Below are positions 30,628 to 42,702 of a stretch of DNA of 64,000 nt, piece by piece. A program made the translations under genes and the position numbers. This DNA comes from Perkinsus marinus ATCC 50983 (taxonomy: Eukaryota > Perkinsozoa > Perkinsida > Perkinsidae), in contig NW_003210480.1 in assembly GCF_000006405.1 (NCBI RefSeq), positions 144,464 through 208,463 on the forward strand, written 5' to 3'. Under the pieces are notes generated by a model, which ran no database searches, was not told where the DNA came from, and saw nothing but the letters and a program-made list of their open reading frames with translations. Every line of letters starts with the position of its first letter. The stretch's first letter is position 1.

Positions 30628-30836
30628 ATTGAAGTTCCACCCCTTCTACGTGAAGCGGCGCAACACTCAATGAAAAAAGCGATATGAAGCGAATTGAAAA
30701 TATCTGGAGAATCACACCGAACAAATGACTCCATTGCACATGGAACATTATATGTGTTTTACGCGTTATCCACTTTTCACATGCGTTTTCTCGCGAAGTG
30801 AAATGAAACTTTTGTATCACGGGTGAACTCCAATGA
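30628..30836 (+). mobile_element. MITE-2-related longer element
   Basis: Ends GAAGTTCCACCCCTTCTACG and ATCACGGGTGAACTCCAATG match MITE-2 termini, but the interior is about 80 bp longer and mostly unrelated. It is either a variant or two half-copies with a spacer. Confidence 0.55.
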
Positions 30837-30862
30837 TGATACTACAAGCTTTCACCGTTTAA

Positions 30863-33800
30863 TCAACACACGCGTACCGCTCTCGCCCACACTACATCGT
30901 CTCGCGCCAGTAAATCCGGACGCTTTTTCCTCAGCCGTTTATCAAACTCATCAGCCATCTCGTTTTGCAACTTCTCATACTCATCGCAATCGTGGGTGAG
31001 AAGACCCGATATACAATGAGGAGTTTCACGGAAGAAACGTCGCGCTTTGTGAACGCTCGATTCTGCACAGTAGTTTTGAGTAACTGACAAGATAAATCGA
31101 TGAAATTTTCGGCTACTCACCAACACACAGGTCTCGCAACTTTAATAGTAATACATAAGACTTATTTATTCGTTTTATATCTGTGCCTAGTGATTAAAGA
31201 GCGAGCAGAGCATTCAAAACGAATTTTCAACGAATAACAGCGCATGTATGTGCGAACTCTATTACAAGGCCCTACTAATAGAGGAGCAAAAATGGGAGAA
31301 CAAAAAAACACAAAAAAAAGAAAAAAAATCCACCCCTCCAGCAGTGAGCTCTAGGAGTTCAGTGACACCCTATGTTTTGTATTACTTGCGATAGTGATGT
31401 CATCATTGTCGTCATTATTAATAACACAGTGCCACCACCCCCTCGGAACAAACATGCACTCTCCAGCTTTGCAGGTCCCTTGTAGCAGCTTATCGCCGTA
31501 CAGAGCTTCGGTCTCTTCGAAGAATCTATTGAGGGAGCAAAAACTACTTCAGTTCGGAATGGTTTTCTGCGAGGTAGGTATTTTTAGAGAATTTTCTTAA
31601 CTTTCACATTTTTTCGACAATCGAGTGTTGTCCCCTCCTAAGCAATACGTATATATATCAGTGATACACGAGAAAATGTCAAGCCAAGAAAACTCACTTT
31701 TTTGTAGAAGTTACCCTTGCACAACCATTCCGGTTCTTTAGATGGCGCGTACTGTACAAATCTTCGGGACGATAAAATATATGAAAAATCGATTTTCGGA
31801 GTTTCACACAAAAATGTCAAAAATCCAAAGCTTCCTATTCATATGTTTCCATCCTTTCTGGACAGCGATAGAAATATTACTAAATGCAATAACAATAAAC
31901 GCTGATTTTTCGAATTTTCCTAAAGAACTTAACAGGGGGTACTTTTTAAGACAATTTCAAAGCAATGTACTCCACACTCCTTAGATCTACTACTAGTGTA
32001 TATTCGCGTGATACAGCAGAGGTAAACTTCACGTTCATGATCGAGATTCGGTTTGCTACGCAAAAGATAGCAACAACTACCCACCTAGGCCACCATTCGT
32101 GAAGTAGGGACACAGGTTGCGTCATGTTAGAGCCATCACCAGAAGGGTACACTCCGACCGGAATACAGCTTGGAGGTAGCATGAACTGAGGAATGATATG
32201 CAGTAGACATACACAACCTTTCCGGAGGTGAATTTGTTGCCGATTGATATGAACAGCGTTGGAGGAATATATGTTCCCTTTCGTCAGCTGAGCTCAGGAG
32301 TTTGAGTACGAATTCGGATAAAAGTTTTCAAAAACCATCAAGATTCTACCAAAATTTCCAAAATTTCACCAACACATATGGTTGACCATGAGCTCATTTC
32401 TCCACACTAAACCAGTCAGCAACCCCCTTCGCAGCGCTCGTTGCTTCTGACCTTCATAAGACCTACTTGCGAGATTTTTACGATTATCTAGTGTGCTCCT
32501 CGTAAACAGTTCTTGCAGACTCCATGGCGTATAATTTTTAATATTTGCCACGCAGAAATTCCCACCCTTTTCATCAAAAAGATACTCGTTTCTTCTGACT
32601 CTCACAAGACCTCCTTCCAACTCTCATGCCGACTAGCGTGTACAACTAAGTGCTTTTTGTGAACGGACTCCCTTTCAATGTGCGCGCCGCGCAGAGACTT
32701 TCCATGCTAGTTGCAGGTTGGAGACTCTCAGATTCGTTAGGGCATTGAGACAACCCAACAAACGTGAGCCAAGATATGGCTACGATCATCCAATCTCAGT
32801 ACAACTTACGAGGATCAATGCTCAGTTGAAAATGTGTACGCATGAACATGATTGGAAACACTAAAGACGCCCAATTGGCGTCACGATGCAGCCTTCCCGT
32901 TGAGATGACACCCGAAGCGTTTGAATCGGTAGATACTGTTGAGTCGGTCGAAGTCAATTTTCGTGGAGCCAACACGAAGGAATATAAAACTCTCCATTAA
33001 CGTACTACTACCCGTTAATATAACCAGCTTTACCCCCTTTTGCACTACCCATCGTTTGCTTCCTCTCGCTACTGCATTCCAAGCGTGAGTAGCATTAGGA
33101 TCAACATGCCACTTGGATGCAGCTCCAGGGCCTCCTACCATTAACCAGGCATTGCGAGGCCTGTATGGCGTCCCGTTCAACAGGTCATACATGTCCTTCT
33201 TGAAGTAACTAAGCACGATCGCCTTGGTGAACAATTTTGAGAAATTCTGAATCACTCTTGAACGTGGCAGTCCAATATGAGGGGAAAATATGCACATTTG
33301 TTGGTGACAATATGAAAATTCCGATAAAACTTTGCGAAATTCTTATTGTTTTCTGTACACTCCTACCCGAATTCGTAAGTAAACGAGGAACTCTTCAACT
33401 CTGGTGACGAGAGCGAACGCATGTTCCTCCAACACCCCCCCTCACAGTACTACTCAAACACTTCATAATCTTCAGTCAACTTCGGGCAGGTCTCTCGGAA
33501 TTCTCCATCGAATACAAACAGCTGTCCATCCTCTCTACACCCTCCATTTTTCCAATACTGCAACCACTGCCGTATAGTCATATCTCCACTTCCGCACAGT
33601 AACACCGTGTCACCACACGCTTGCATCAAATACTCATCAGAGTGCCATTTTTCCATACCCGCCCAGTTTTTCATTCCACCCGTTAATATAACAGGTTTTC
33701 CCGGCCTTTCGAATTTCGCCACAAAATCCTCAACCGAAAGTTCCGAGACATCAACTCGCGTTATGTTGCATTTCCCACTGCTCACTTCAGCTGGCATCGG

Positions 33801-34253
33801 TAAATTCCGCAGCAAAAACGGTTGATAAAGCAAATCGCTGAAGACTCTACAGTCGAATCTCGGCGCCATTTTTCCTCCTCGCATACGATAATACGTGTCC
33901 CTCCAATATGCTCCATTTTCCGCCGGCTCGATTTTTCCGCGATAATTTTCATTTCCGCACACGAGGTCTTTCCACAGCTCATCAAGCCCCGTATACGCCA
34001 ACATCGCTCTCGAAGTCATCCCCAAAAATGCCAATGATTTTCCATCCAAATACCGTAGTATCGTTCCAACGAAAATTTCCTCCCCCACCATTTTCAAATC
34101 GCCCGTAATTTCTGCTCTGTGCGCGTCACTAACCAGATAGAGGTTTCCCAAAGGCCGCACACCGAGAGGATGGCCTGACGTGGTAGAAGCTGACTGCTTC
34201 CGAGCTCTCTTGGGTGATGGGCATTGGGCGACCGATGACGTTTGTGGGGGCAT
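30863..34253 (-). CDS. F-box and JmjC-domain oxygenase (JMJD6/JMJ21-like)
   Basis: Six exons join in exact phase to 486 aa: 34253-33460, 33208-33049, 32185-32081, 31751-31698, 31512-31386 and 31083-30863. Start is MPPQTSSVAQ. An F-box-like segment lies at about residues 57-98 (GEEIFVGTILRYLDGKSLAF, then LDELWKDLV). The JmjC fold follows, with the iron ligands H299 and D301 in SKWHVDPNATHAWNAV and H399 in FVPRGWWHCVIN, and the family strands KRWFMLPPSCIPVGV and DITIAITQNY. All three metal ligands are present, so a working Fe(II)/2-oxoglutarate dioxygenase is expected, acting on protein lysine or arginine residues; the substrate is unknown. The domain order matches eukaryotic F-box/JmjC proteins. 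Introns 1 and 2 each hold a MITE-1. Confidence 0.93.
32254..32408 (-). mobile_element. MITE-1 copy, reversed
   Basis: In reverse order: CAGCGTTGGAGGAATATATG at the left, the CAGCTGAGCTCAGGAG block, and TTTCTCCACACT at the right. It lies in intron 2 of the JmjC gene. Confidence 0.8.
33277..33437 (+). mobile_element. MITE-1 copy in JmjC intron 1
   Basis: GGGGAAAATATGCACATTTG at the left, TTCCTCCAACAC at the right. It covers about two thirds of the 251-nt intron 33209-33459. Confidence 0.8.
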
Positions 34254-34896
34254 CAGAAAGCCGTTATGAATAATAAAGCTGTTCAAAAAATATTTCCCGC
34301 TAATTTTTCCTTTCCTTCTATAACATACAAGATATATAAGACGCAGATGATTAATTTCCACGGTAATACCATCAACAAGAGTTACAACCAACGCTAACGT
34401 TCTCGCAATCAGTGGCATAATACTCCGTGAAAAACCCGATATTCGCGATATGCAGTAGTCGTGAAATATACTCTCCACTAATGTTTTCACGACACGTGTC
34501 AAACTCCAATGGACTAAGCATAACAACAGCCGCATAAGCAAACTCCGACCCTTTCGAGTTGCACCAAACTGCTACTGCCATGAGAATACTGCATCGCCCC
34601 ACTTCTCAAAATATTCGATTCCCTACAAAAAAACCAACCCGAATCTAGAGCAATCACCCCACTAACCCGAAAAACTCAACAGCTTCTCGTCTATCAACGT
34701 AACCAGAAACAGATTTGGCAGTGTTTCCGACAGATTACCCTACACCCTACGATCGATCAATACAGTGCTGTAGCTGCTCTGGAGCTTCCGATAATTCAGT
34801 GACGGACGATGCAACGATTACAGTGAGAAGAACAGTAGAATAATGAGTGAGACATTAAATCCCCACTTCTAACCTTCGTGTAATACAAATGCGTAT
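34254..34896. other. spacer between JmjC and NAP genes
   Basis: Contains a partial MITE-2 (34412-34515) and otherwise nothing recognised. It must hold the JmjC promoter and the NAP 3' end. Confidence 0.4.
34412..34515 (+). mobile_element. MITE-2, partial
   Basis: Internal GATATGCAGTAGTCGTGAAA and right end GTCAAACTCCAATGG. The left terminus is lost. Confidence 0.65.
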
Positions 34897-36367
34897 TTAC
34901 TCGTGCTTCTGAACGGCGCCCTCATCAGCCTGTTCAGAGTCATCGTCGGACTCGCACTCATCCTCACACGACGAATCGTCCTCATCGGAATCGTAATCAG
35001 CAGCCTCGCCGGTATAGTATCTGATCATAATACCATTTCGACACAAGTTTTACGACCAACTTCAACCATATATTTTTGAGGAAAAAAATCGAAATCAACA
35101 GCACATGAATTTCACCATCATATCAACCATAAACACATAAATGTAATAAACTAATATAACGATATTGGGATCATAAAGAAGGATATAAGGATAACATAAT
35201 AAAAGTAATATATAGATCGTATTGTAATATGATAAACGTGATAAAATCTAATAGTTTTTCATACAATAATTTTGAATAGATGATATACAATTGGTAACTA
35301 TCGATATTAACGAGTTTATAATATTATTCTGATCTTATATTTTACTACAAATTATATTCTTATGATATTATAGTATTATTGATATTTATAGGTTTACCAC
35401 CACCACGTTGACATGAAAAAATAATACCCAAAATTGAAAGTAGACCGCATTGTATACGCAAACGACCATTATAGTACACCTCGTACTGCAGTAAATGAAA
35501 TTTGCAATTCAGTCTTACTTGAAGGCACGAGGAACAATATTCTCCTTCAAGTCATCAGCCTTCTCGAAATCGGCGCTCATGAAGAACTGCAGACGCTCCT
35601 TATCAGCCTCGTCATCATCGGACTCGGAATCAGAGTCCAAATCTAAGTAGATTTCAGGGATGGGATGATCAGGTCCAAGAGGACTGAAAAAGGACACAAT
35701 ACTGCAGTGAAAATTCTCAAGGTTGAAGATGCATCCAACCTCACGACGTGAGTAGAACTACATAGAATGTAAGTAACGAAGCGAAATCAAACACCATACG
35801 AAAAACAGGGATTTGCGTAGATCTCATCAACGCCCGAACGTAAAAAATCACAATCACAACAACTTGACCAAAATTTCCGTCTACATGCTGCTGATAAGAA
35901 ATGATCACAAGACTAATAAATTCACCATTTTAAATGTCTACGTACAACTACCCTACAATAAACTACAACTGACTAAAACTCCAAAACTTACGTGAAAAAT
36001 CTGAAGAAAGACTCCCTCTCCTTCTGGACAGTCTTAGTAGCACCAGTCTTCTTATTCTTCTTAACCACAGACTTCAACGTGAGGTCCTTGCCAGCTTTCC
36101 ACGCCACAGTGTCGCTGTCGATAGACGTTATCTCATGACGAAGCATATCATTAACCTCGCTGAAGTGGTAGGTCTTCGACAATGACTTGTTCTCGAAGAA
36201 AGGGTTCTCGTTGAACACGAAGGTGATCTTCAANNNNNNNNNNNNNNNNNNNNNNNNNNNNNNNNNNNNNNNNNNNNNNNNNNNNNNNNNNNNNNNNNNN
36301 NNNNNNNNNNNNNNNNNNNNNNNNNNNNNNNNNTCTCGATGATGACGGAGTCGATAGGAGAAGACAT
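34897..36367 (-). CDS. NAP1: nucleosome assembly protein (NAP/SET family)
   Basis: Histone chaperone that binds H2A-H2B (and H3-H4) during chromatin assembly. Visible exons: 36367 to the gap (MSSPIDSVIIE), the 100-N gap 36234-36333, then 36233-35992, 35683-35519 and 35020-34897, all in consistent phase. The C-terminal half of the NAP domain is clear: KITFVFNENPFFENKSLSKT, KNKKTGATKTVQKERESFFR, FFTPLGPDHPIPEIY, NIVPRAFKYYTGEAADYD. It ends in a long acidic tail (DSDEDDSSCEDECESDDDSE), as is usual for the family. The N-terminal dimerisation helix falls in the gap, so length and start are uncertain; the gap size is a placeholder. Confidence 0.9.
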
Positions 36368-37957
36368 GGAGAAACCCTGATGGAACAAGTGGATAAGCTG
36401 AGAATGGATGTGGAGTCAACGGACCTTGAGCCCTTATCGGACCTACTTTGAATCTTGCACCCTCAACCGCAAGATATCCCGCAACGGGAAGATTTTTGCT
36501 CCACTTGTCACACTCCGCGCATGACACTCGTAGGGGACAGACGCTAGTGACAACGCGCAGCACAAAGCCAATTTTGTGGCGCGCGAAACTTTCTTACTCA
36601 TCTTCTTATTCCGAATCTCAGAGATGACTGCCTAAAATTCGGAGCCGATTCGGAGTTTCACACGTCGCGTTAGATTTCTGGGGTGTCGAAGGTCATCGGA
36701 AGCTTTTTTAAGAGAAAATTTGGCGGAAAGGAATTCTCCGGTAGCGACTTTCGGAGAGGAAGCATGACGATGCTGAAGACATAACGTTTTCCCCGCTTTT
36801 ACGTGAGTTACTTCTGGCGCTTGCAAGATTCATTGATATCATTCTCAAATTAGCTTCGAATAGTTGCACTGGTTGTATCTTAAGGATACATGAAGTGAAT
36901 GATACTATTCTTCACTTGAGTCTTGGTTAAAATTCTCCCATCTTTTTACCTATGTTCTCAAGTGTGACCAATCTCAAGTGACCAGCTCGATTCATGCCAT
37001 CTCAGATTGCCTATGTGATTGTTCGCGATTTTCTCGAGCCAAGGAACCAATCCTGTTACTCAAAATCGCCCCTTTTGGGTATGTATCTATTGAGAAGCAT
37101 GATTATGGGCCTAGTAGCCTATCGTCCTTGAGTACGCAATAGCAAACTCCTACGATTGCGAGAAAGCTCAGCAGCCCTCTCCCACAAGTTGTGCCATGCC
37201 AAATACGATACAAATAACATAGAATCGATGCCAATATACTGTATAATACCGTTTGCGAACTCGATACACTACATGCAAGAATAAATCGAATACATGGTAA
37301 GGTATGATAACATATCGTGGATGCCAGTCCTTGTACGGATCATACTATCGACTCCATAGGGCTATCTATTACGTAAGGCACTACATAGGGAGTCGATGGT
37401 AGGTACGATGACACGAGTAACTATGAATAGCAAACTGATACTGACCAAGTCAGTGTAGGGAAGGAAAAGCGCACTATGCTGAACACTAGAGGGCGCTAGA
37501 GCCAGATTCGGATTCCGAAAAAAGTTGCGCAGTCATTAACCCCCTGAAATTCCCGCTATTTGCTTCGCACTAGTTTTTCACTTCACGACGAACAAATGTT
37601 TAATTTCTTGGCGGAAATGAGCCCCGAGGCTGCTCTATTTCCAGATTTGAGCGCGTGAATTGGTAGGCAATAATTGGACTGAGAAATCCGCGAACGCTTC
37701 GACGGAGCGTTGTGTCGTGCTGGGCGAGTGAGCGGACTCATTGTGGGAGGATCCCACTCTTATCACCGAACGCTACGGCATGCATTTTCGATCTATTCGT
37801 TTCAGTCTACTAAGCACACGGGAGAGCACAGCACTCACGTTGATGAGACACATCGGTTTTCATAACACAGAGCGCATCTTGAGCACTTAGTACTACTTGT
37901 ATTTCCTCAATTCTTGGTAAGCGTCCCCGGTAATCGTCATTGATATAGATCATCATA
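36368..37957. other. divergent intergenic region between NAP and GAR1
   Basis: 1.6 kb upstream of both genes, so it must contain both promoters. An imperfect inverted repeat (CATACTATCGACTCCATAG against CTACATAGGGAGTCGATGG) lies at about 37338-37412. No exon or RNA gene was recognised. Confidence 0.45.
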
Positions 37958-39110
37958 ATGAAAGGTGGATTCGGCAAAGGAAAAGGTGGAAAAGGCAAAG
38001 GTAGTCACAAACGCGCTCATCACAGTCTCGTCGTGTTGTGATTTAAAAACTTCTCATGCTCGAGAAGTGTCTGGGGGGAGGAGAGATTTGGTGAAGGTGT
38101 GGTATGAGGATGGTACTCATGTCATGATTAATTTCGGGGACATTATGAATGGCTCTGCTGGAGCTGCTGTTAACTGCATTGAGAATATACGTATAGATAA
38201 TCACATTTTGGACGCTCTATTTAGTATGTCGTTGTGCACCACATCAATAAGCCACCGATTGGCGGTCATCATCTGAGCATAGGTTGCCGTTGTGGAATTT
38301 AACGGATTATCACCCGTGATATGAAAACCACTAGTGAAAAACATATTTCACGACTACTGCATATCGTGAACTTCGCGTTTCTCACCGAGTTTTACGCCAC
38401 TTAATGTAAAACAGGTGAAACTCCAATCGGGTCGCGATGTGCAACGCTGTATTTGCATCGGCTGTTGGTGTTAGGTAAGGGTCACCGCGCCCCTCTTGGG
38501 CCCCCTGAATGGGTAGAAGAACTCGGAGAGATGATCCACGTCTGTGAAGATGAGATGATCTGCGAAGTGTAATATATTAATTATCATACCACTCTTCCTT
38601 CACTTCGCGATGTAGGTACCCACACTAAAGTCCCTTACTTCAATGGACGTGTGTTCCTCGAGAACAAAGAGTCAAATCGGGCAAGTGGATGAGATTCTCG
38701 GACCCATCAATGAGTTCTACTTCTCTGTAAAGATGCAGGATGGTGTTGTTGCTAGAAGCTTCAAGACTGGCCAAAAGGTGAGCCATTGGCTTTGCGCATG
38801 CGTGCAGAATCTCTGACCATGAACAGGTCTACATTGATGGCAACCAAACTCTTCCTCTGGAGCGGTTCCTTCCTGTTAAGAAGAGTATCGGCCCTAAGAG
38901 TAGTCCAAGTGTAGGAGGGAAGGGAAATTGTGTCTATTTTAGAGCACGCCGCTGGGGGTAAGGGTAAAGGTGGCAAGGGTAAAGGAGGAAAGGGCAAGGG
39001 CTTTGGAAAGGGCAAGGGTAAGATCTCAGAGAATTCATGTCATAATGCTGCTGTACTCAGGTAAGGGTAAGGGTCATTTTGGGAAGGGTAAGGGCAAGGG
39101 AAGATGGTAG
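37958..39110 (+). CDS. GAR1: H/ACA snoRNP subunit GAR1
   Basis: Core protein of box H/ACA RNPs, which pseudouridylate rRNA in the nucleolus. Six exons: 37958-38000, 38475-38566, 38616-38777, 38827-38899 (or -38908), 38943-39017 and 39061-39110; about 164 aa. The central domain is unmistakable: [40 protein letters not shown], then [16 protein letters not shown]. Instead of the Arg/Gly boxes of animal and yeast GAR1, both ends carry Lys/Gly repeats ([35 protein letters not shown]). In exon 3 the phase-consistent frame reads [18 protein letters not shown], whereas the +1-shifted frame gives the family sequence [18 protein letters not shown] local frame anomaly therefore lies between 38616 and about 38670. 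Confidence 0.9.
38305..38430 (+). mobile_element. MITE-2 copy in GAR1 intron 1
   Basis: Runs from TATCACCCGTGATATG to CAGGTGAAACTCCAATCGG. The interior is typical, including ACTACTGCATATCG. Confidence 0.8.
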
Positions 39111-39537
39111 AGGAGTGGTACTCTAATAGTGACCGTACTGTCTGTAATTGTCCCTTTTTCCTGCGCCATTGGGTCACCTTACCAACGTCTTAGGAAGATT
39201 GTAGCGTTATTCAATTCGTATGTGATGTGCATTGATCTAAACGATAGTCTGCGAAAGATTGGGAATAACAATCTTAGGGAAGGAAGCTGGGGTAGGGGTG
39301 AGTGAATCAACTCGGTACATGAGGTTTTCATTTAGTTATTAACGAGAGTGTCCGTTGTGGAAAGCCCTTTGTAATGCTGATAATCATTATGAATGCCGAG
39401 TCCCCTGAGCTTGTCTACAGAATCAACATGATGGAACTGCACTAAGCTCGGTGATGATATTACTGGGTCCAACATATGGGTAGAGGACGCGATTCGCTTT
39501 TGGTTGCTGTGGTTCTCCGATTTGTGACTGCGGCTTC

Positions 39538-39746
39538 CAGTGTGGGAATATATAGTATGCACATGGCCAACTACGTGTGTTGGTGACAACATGGAAATTC
39601 GGAGTAAATTTTAGGAAATTCTTTTATGTTTCGGTACACTTTTATTGGAATTCGTGTGGTCCGTGATTAGTGAGGAGACTCTTCAGCTCAGCGCGAGAAA
39701 CCAAACACGTTTGCCTCAGGAACTATAGGAAGGATGTTCCAACACT
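39538..39746 (+). mobile_element. MITE-1 copy
   Basis: Left end CAGTGTGGGAATATATAG, right end GGATGTTCCAACACT. Carries an extra 20-25 bp before the right end (CTCAGGAACTATAGGAAG). Confidence 0.8.
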
Positions 39747-40119
39747 AATTCTCTAATGGCGGTGTTCTCTAATCGGAAACTGTATATTTGGAATTCTGTG
39801 GTAGAGAACTGTTAGTTGATAACGCAGCCTCAGGAAGGATCGGAGGAGTTTTATTAACATAGCGAGGTTGATCATTCGGGCCCATTTTTACAGTCAATAT
39901 CAGTTTGTGGGTAAGTGGACTACAGCAATCGTACCGCTGCTCCTCGATCAGCGTAATTAGAAGGTGAAGGGAATGGCTTGATTTACGAGTATCTCTATAC
40001 GCTGCATCCGGATGAGGTGTTCTTATAGGAGCTCTGACGGCGAAGAAACGGTATCGTTTCCACGATTAGTTATGTATTGGTTGATGTAGTTTTGAAAGGT
40101 TTTGTGGGTTTTTGTGGTG

Positions 40120-40284
40120 GGATATGTGTCTGGTTTTCTCTGCTGAGCTCAGGGGTTTCCAAAGCTACATTATGATGGTTCACAAATTCCTGACCGCAGA
40201 AGTGTCCAAAACTCGACAAGAATTTCCCGAAGTTCCCCCTATCATCACCTGTTCATACAATTGACGATGTGTTTTTCCCGCACC
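40120..40284 (-). mobile_element. MITE-1 copy, reversed
   Basis: TGCTGAGCTCAGGGGTTTCC block at the left and GTGTTTTTCCCGCAC at the right. The ends are worn. Confidence 0.7.
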
Positions 40285-40765
40285 GCAAATTGCTCGTAGA
40301 GGAGAGCTCATGAAAGATCGGGACGCGGGAAGGCTGAGTGTTGGCTTTCCATAGCGTATTCCGATCTGCGTACTCCACTTGGATTGGGGATAGTGTCGTG
40401 GTTAAGTGCGCATATCAAAGGTAACACACGAATTGTTGAGTTTATTCACTTCATGAGTGTCGTTGTACCATCGCATTTGCAGAACTTTAACATCGATCCA
40501 TATTGGAACACGGGCACGTCAATTATCTCAATGATCGTCAGTGGCATCATCAGGGATCCGCGATACAAATTGCTGCTGCGGAAAGTTGGGGAATTCACCG
40601 AGAATTGGTATACGCAAGCGATAGCTGATGTCCTTGAATTACTGCAGTCATTCGGTCACTCACAGCTTGGTGGTGAAGAGATTGGCTGAACCATATGCTT
40701 GGGCTCTGGCGGGTGCAGCAGGTTTATCGTTGTTAGATGGGATTGATGTGTTCTATGCGAAAAGT

Positions 40766-40837
40766 TCCGATGCGGGGACTCGAACCCCGGTCGCGTGGGT
40801 GAGAGCCACGAATCCTAACCAGCTAGACTACATCGGA
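40766..40837 (-). tRNA. tRNA-Glu (CTC)
   Basis: A 72-nt cloverleaf on the minus strand: acceptor TCCGATG/CATCGGA, anticodon stem CGTGG/CCACG around CTCTCAC, T-arm CGGGG TTCGAGT CCCCG. No intron. Confidence 0.96.
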
Positions 40838-42702
40838 AGTTTAATTTAGTGGATTACTTCGTGGCATCTATTATCTAAGTACTCACCAACAATGGGCAAC
40901 ATGATGGACTCCATTGATCACCCCAATTACTTGCTCGAAATCGCATTTCTGGTCATATACTGTGTGGCTTCTGAAGGGATCGATGCTCGGCAAACTCACT
41001 CGCACTGAATATAGCCGGCTCTGACGGGTTTCTCTACACAGCGTCTTAACTCAATTCGAATATCACGATCATCCATACATCTCGGAACTCATCGAGAGCC
41101 TCTGAATGGTGCTCTCTATCCTTGCTTATGAACACAATTCAGATATGGTCTTGAAACCTAGGACAACCATAGTCCAGAATCACGATCGCTGTTGCAGTGA
41201 TCTTCACTGTTCAAAAGGATATAAATGTTGTTCTTTTAGTAGTGGAATAGAAATATAACATCAGCGATGTGCGACCGTCAACCGTAACCGCCAACTCGTG
41301 TGCTAGTTCGTACAGTGTCACAAGAGGCAGCAGCTGATGGTTAACAGGTGTTGTCAGTGACAACTTGTCACTGTAGCACATACACAACACAGAAATCACA
41401 CTGTGATTATCACAGCGGCTTGAAGCTGCTGTGATAATCACACTATATCATTTTAGTTCAGCGCTCGATTCTTGCCTGGTAGCGTTGAACGATTCATTCA
41501 GCCATTCCGAGAATAGAATGAAGAGACTCTTCATCACCAAACTGTGAGTGATGTGCTTGAATTACTGCAGTCACTGCACTAATTCGAGCACGTCAGCTAT
41601 CGCATACATATACAAATTCTCGGTATATTCCCTGATTTTTCGCAGCAGTCAAGTCGTCTGCACAAAGGAGACTGGGAGAGAGAGGCAATTGAATTACCCA
41701 CCATTCGATTTCAATTGCCGGCAAAACGAAAGCTCGTATCGAACCTGGGTGTTCGGGATAGATGCAAAGCGACTCCTAACACACCAGATCGTGCTTCTAA
41801 TAACGGATATCCCGATGGCCCAGGCCCGCGTAATCGAAAATGGTGTGATGATTCCCAGCGCAACATAATCGGATGCAGCATCCAAAGCATCCAGCCTGCA
41901 GCTGGGTCTCTCCTGTACGGGCGGTTTGGGACCGGAAGAAAATTGGGAGGACGTTACTCTGAACTATCCGAAGATTTGAGCTTTGAGCTCATAACTCATC
42001 ATAGTCCCCATCCTGATGAATTGCTCTGTTCCATGAACCCATAACACAAAACCAAGTTGCGCTCGCTAGAAACGCAAATATCATCTCCTGTGCGTGGCTA
42101 TTTCACCCTCCGTACCTGAATGGTACTCCTCACCATTTGGAAATATCACAAGTTGGTCGAAGGTGCCGCATTTTGCTACAACCACGGAGTTCGGGCAAGC
42201 TGAGCAGAAGAATGCTAGATCGAACCATCAAACTGTGACCCGCGGCCTGTAGCCTGGGAACAGGAGATGATCTCGACGGGGGTCGTACACCGACGTCCAG
42301 TCAGGGCCTCGAGCTGTGATGAGTTTGATAAGCGTGTACTGCGAGATGATCGCGAGTCATGGAGCTTAAAGCTGACTCGCATATCATCTCCATCGTGGTG
42401 TGGGAGGGTGGGCTGAAGTTCACTGCCGTAGGCCGAGGTGAAATTACTCACGAGGAAAGTTTCCTCAGGAGAACTTAAGAAGACATGAGGGGAAGTTTCC
42501 TCGTAAAGTAGCTTCAGTCAATCCATGAGAACTATCCGTTAAACATATTGGTGTTGAAAGGCTTTGGCTGTCACAATTACATACTCCTTCGAGTTTTTGG
42601 GCGCGCGCTTTTTCTGCGCTGACGAGATCACATAGCTCGCTGGCCACCACAAGTACAACGATACGTATGAATCTGATATTGCTCAGTTTATAGTGCCTCC
42701 TC
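40838..42702. other. intergenic before RpiB
   Basis: No gene recognised. Contains the hairpin at 41402-41442. Frames of 76-109 codons on both strands have no features. Confidence 0.4.
41402..41442. repeat. 15-bp hairpin
   Basis: TGTGATTATCACAGC inverts exactly at 41428-41442 around GGCTTGAAGCT. Confidence 0.8.

Larger units (their letters stand above)
39111..40765. other. intergenic with two MITE-1 copies
   Basis: A 101-codon + strand frame (40384-40689) shows no domain. The sequence CTTGAATTACTGCAGTCA near 40635 recurs near 41555. Nothing else is recognised. Confidence 0.35.

Noticed and set aside
31351-31385. In-frame stop after the second His motif of the JmjC domain, suggesting early termination
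   Set aside because: A GTAATA donor at 31385 and an acceptor before 31083 restore the family sequence ITIAITQNY; the stop is intronic.
32366-32620. 84-codon minus-strand frame within the JmjC locus
   Set aside because: It lies in intron 2, which the exact phase join of exons 2 and 3 removes, and partly consists of MITE-1.
37965-38276. 103-codon frame in GAR1 intron 1
   Set aside because: It overlaps exon 1 in another frame, has no domain, and is removed by the clear 38000/38475 splice.
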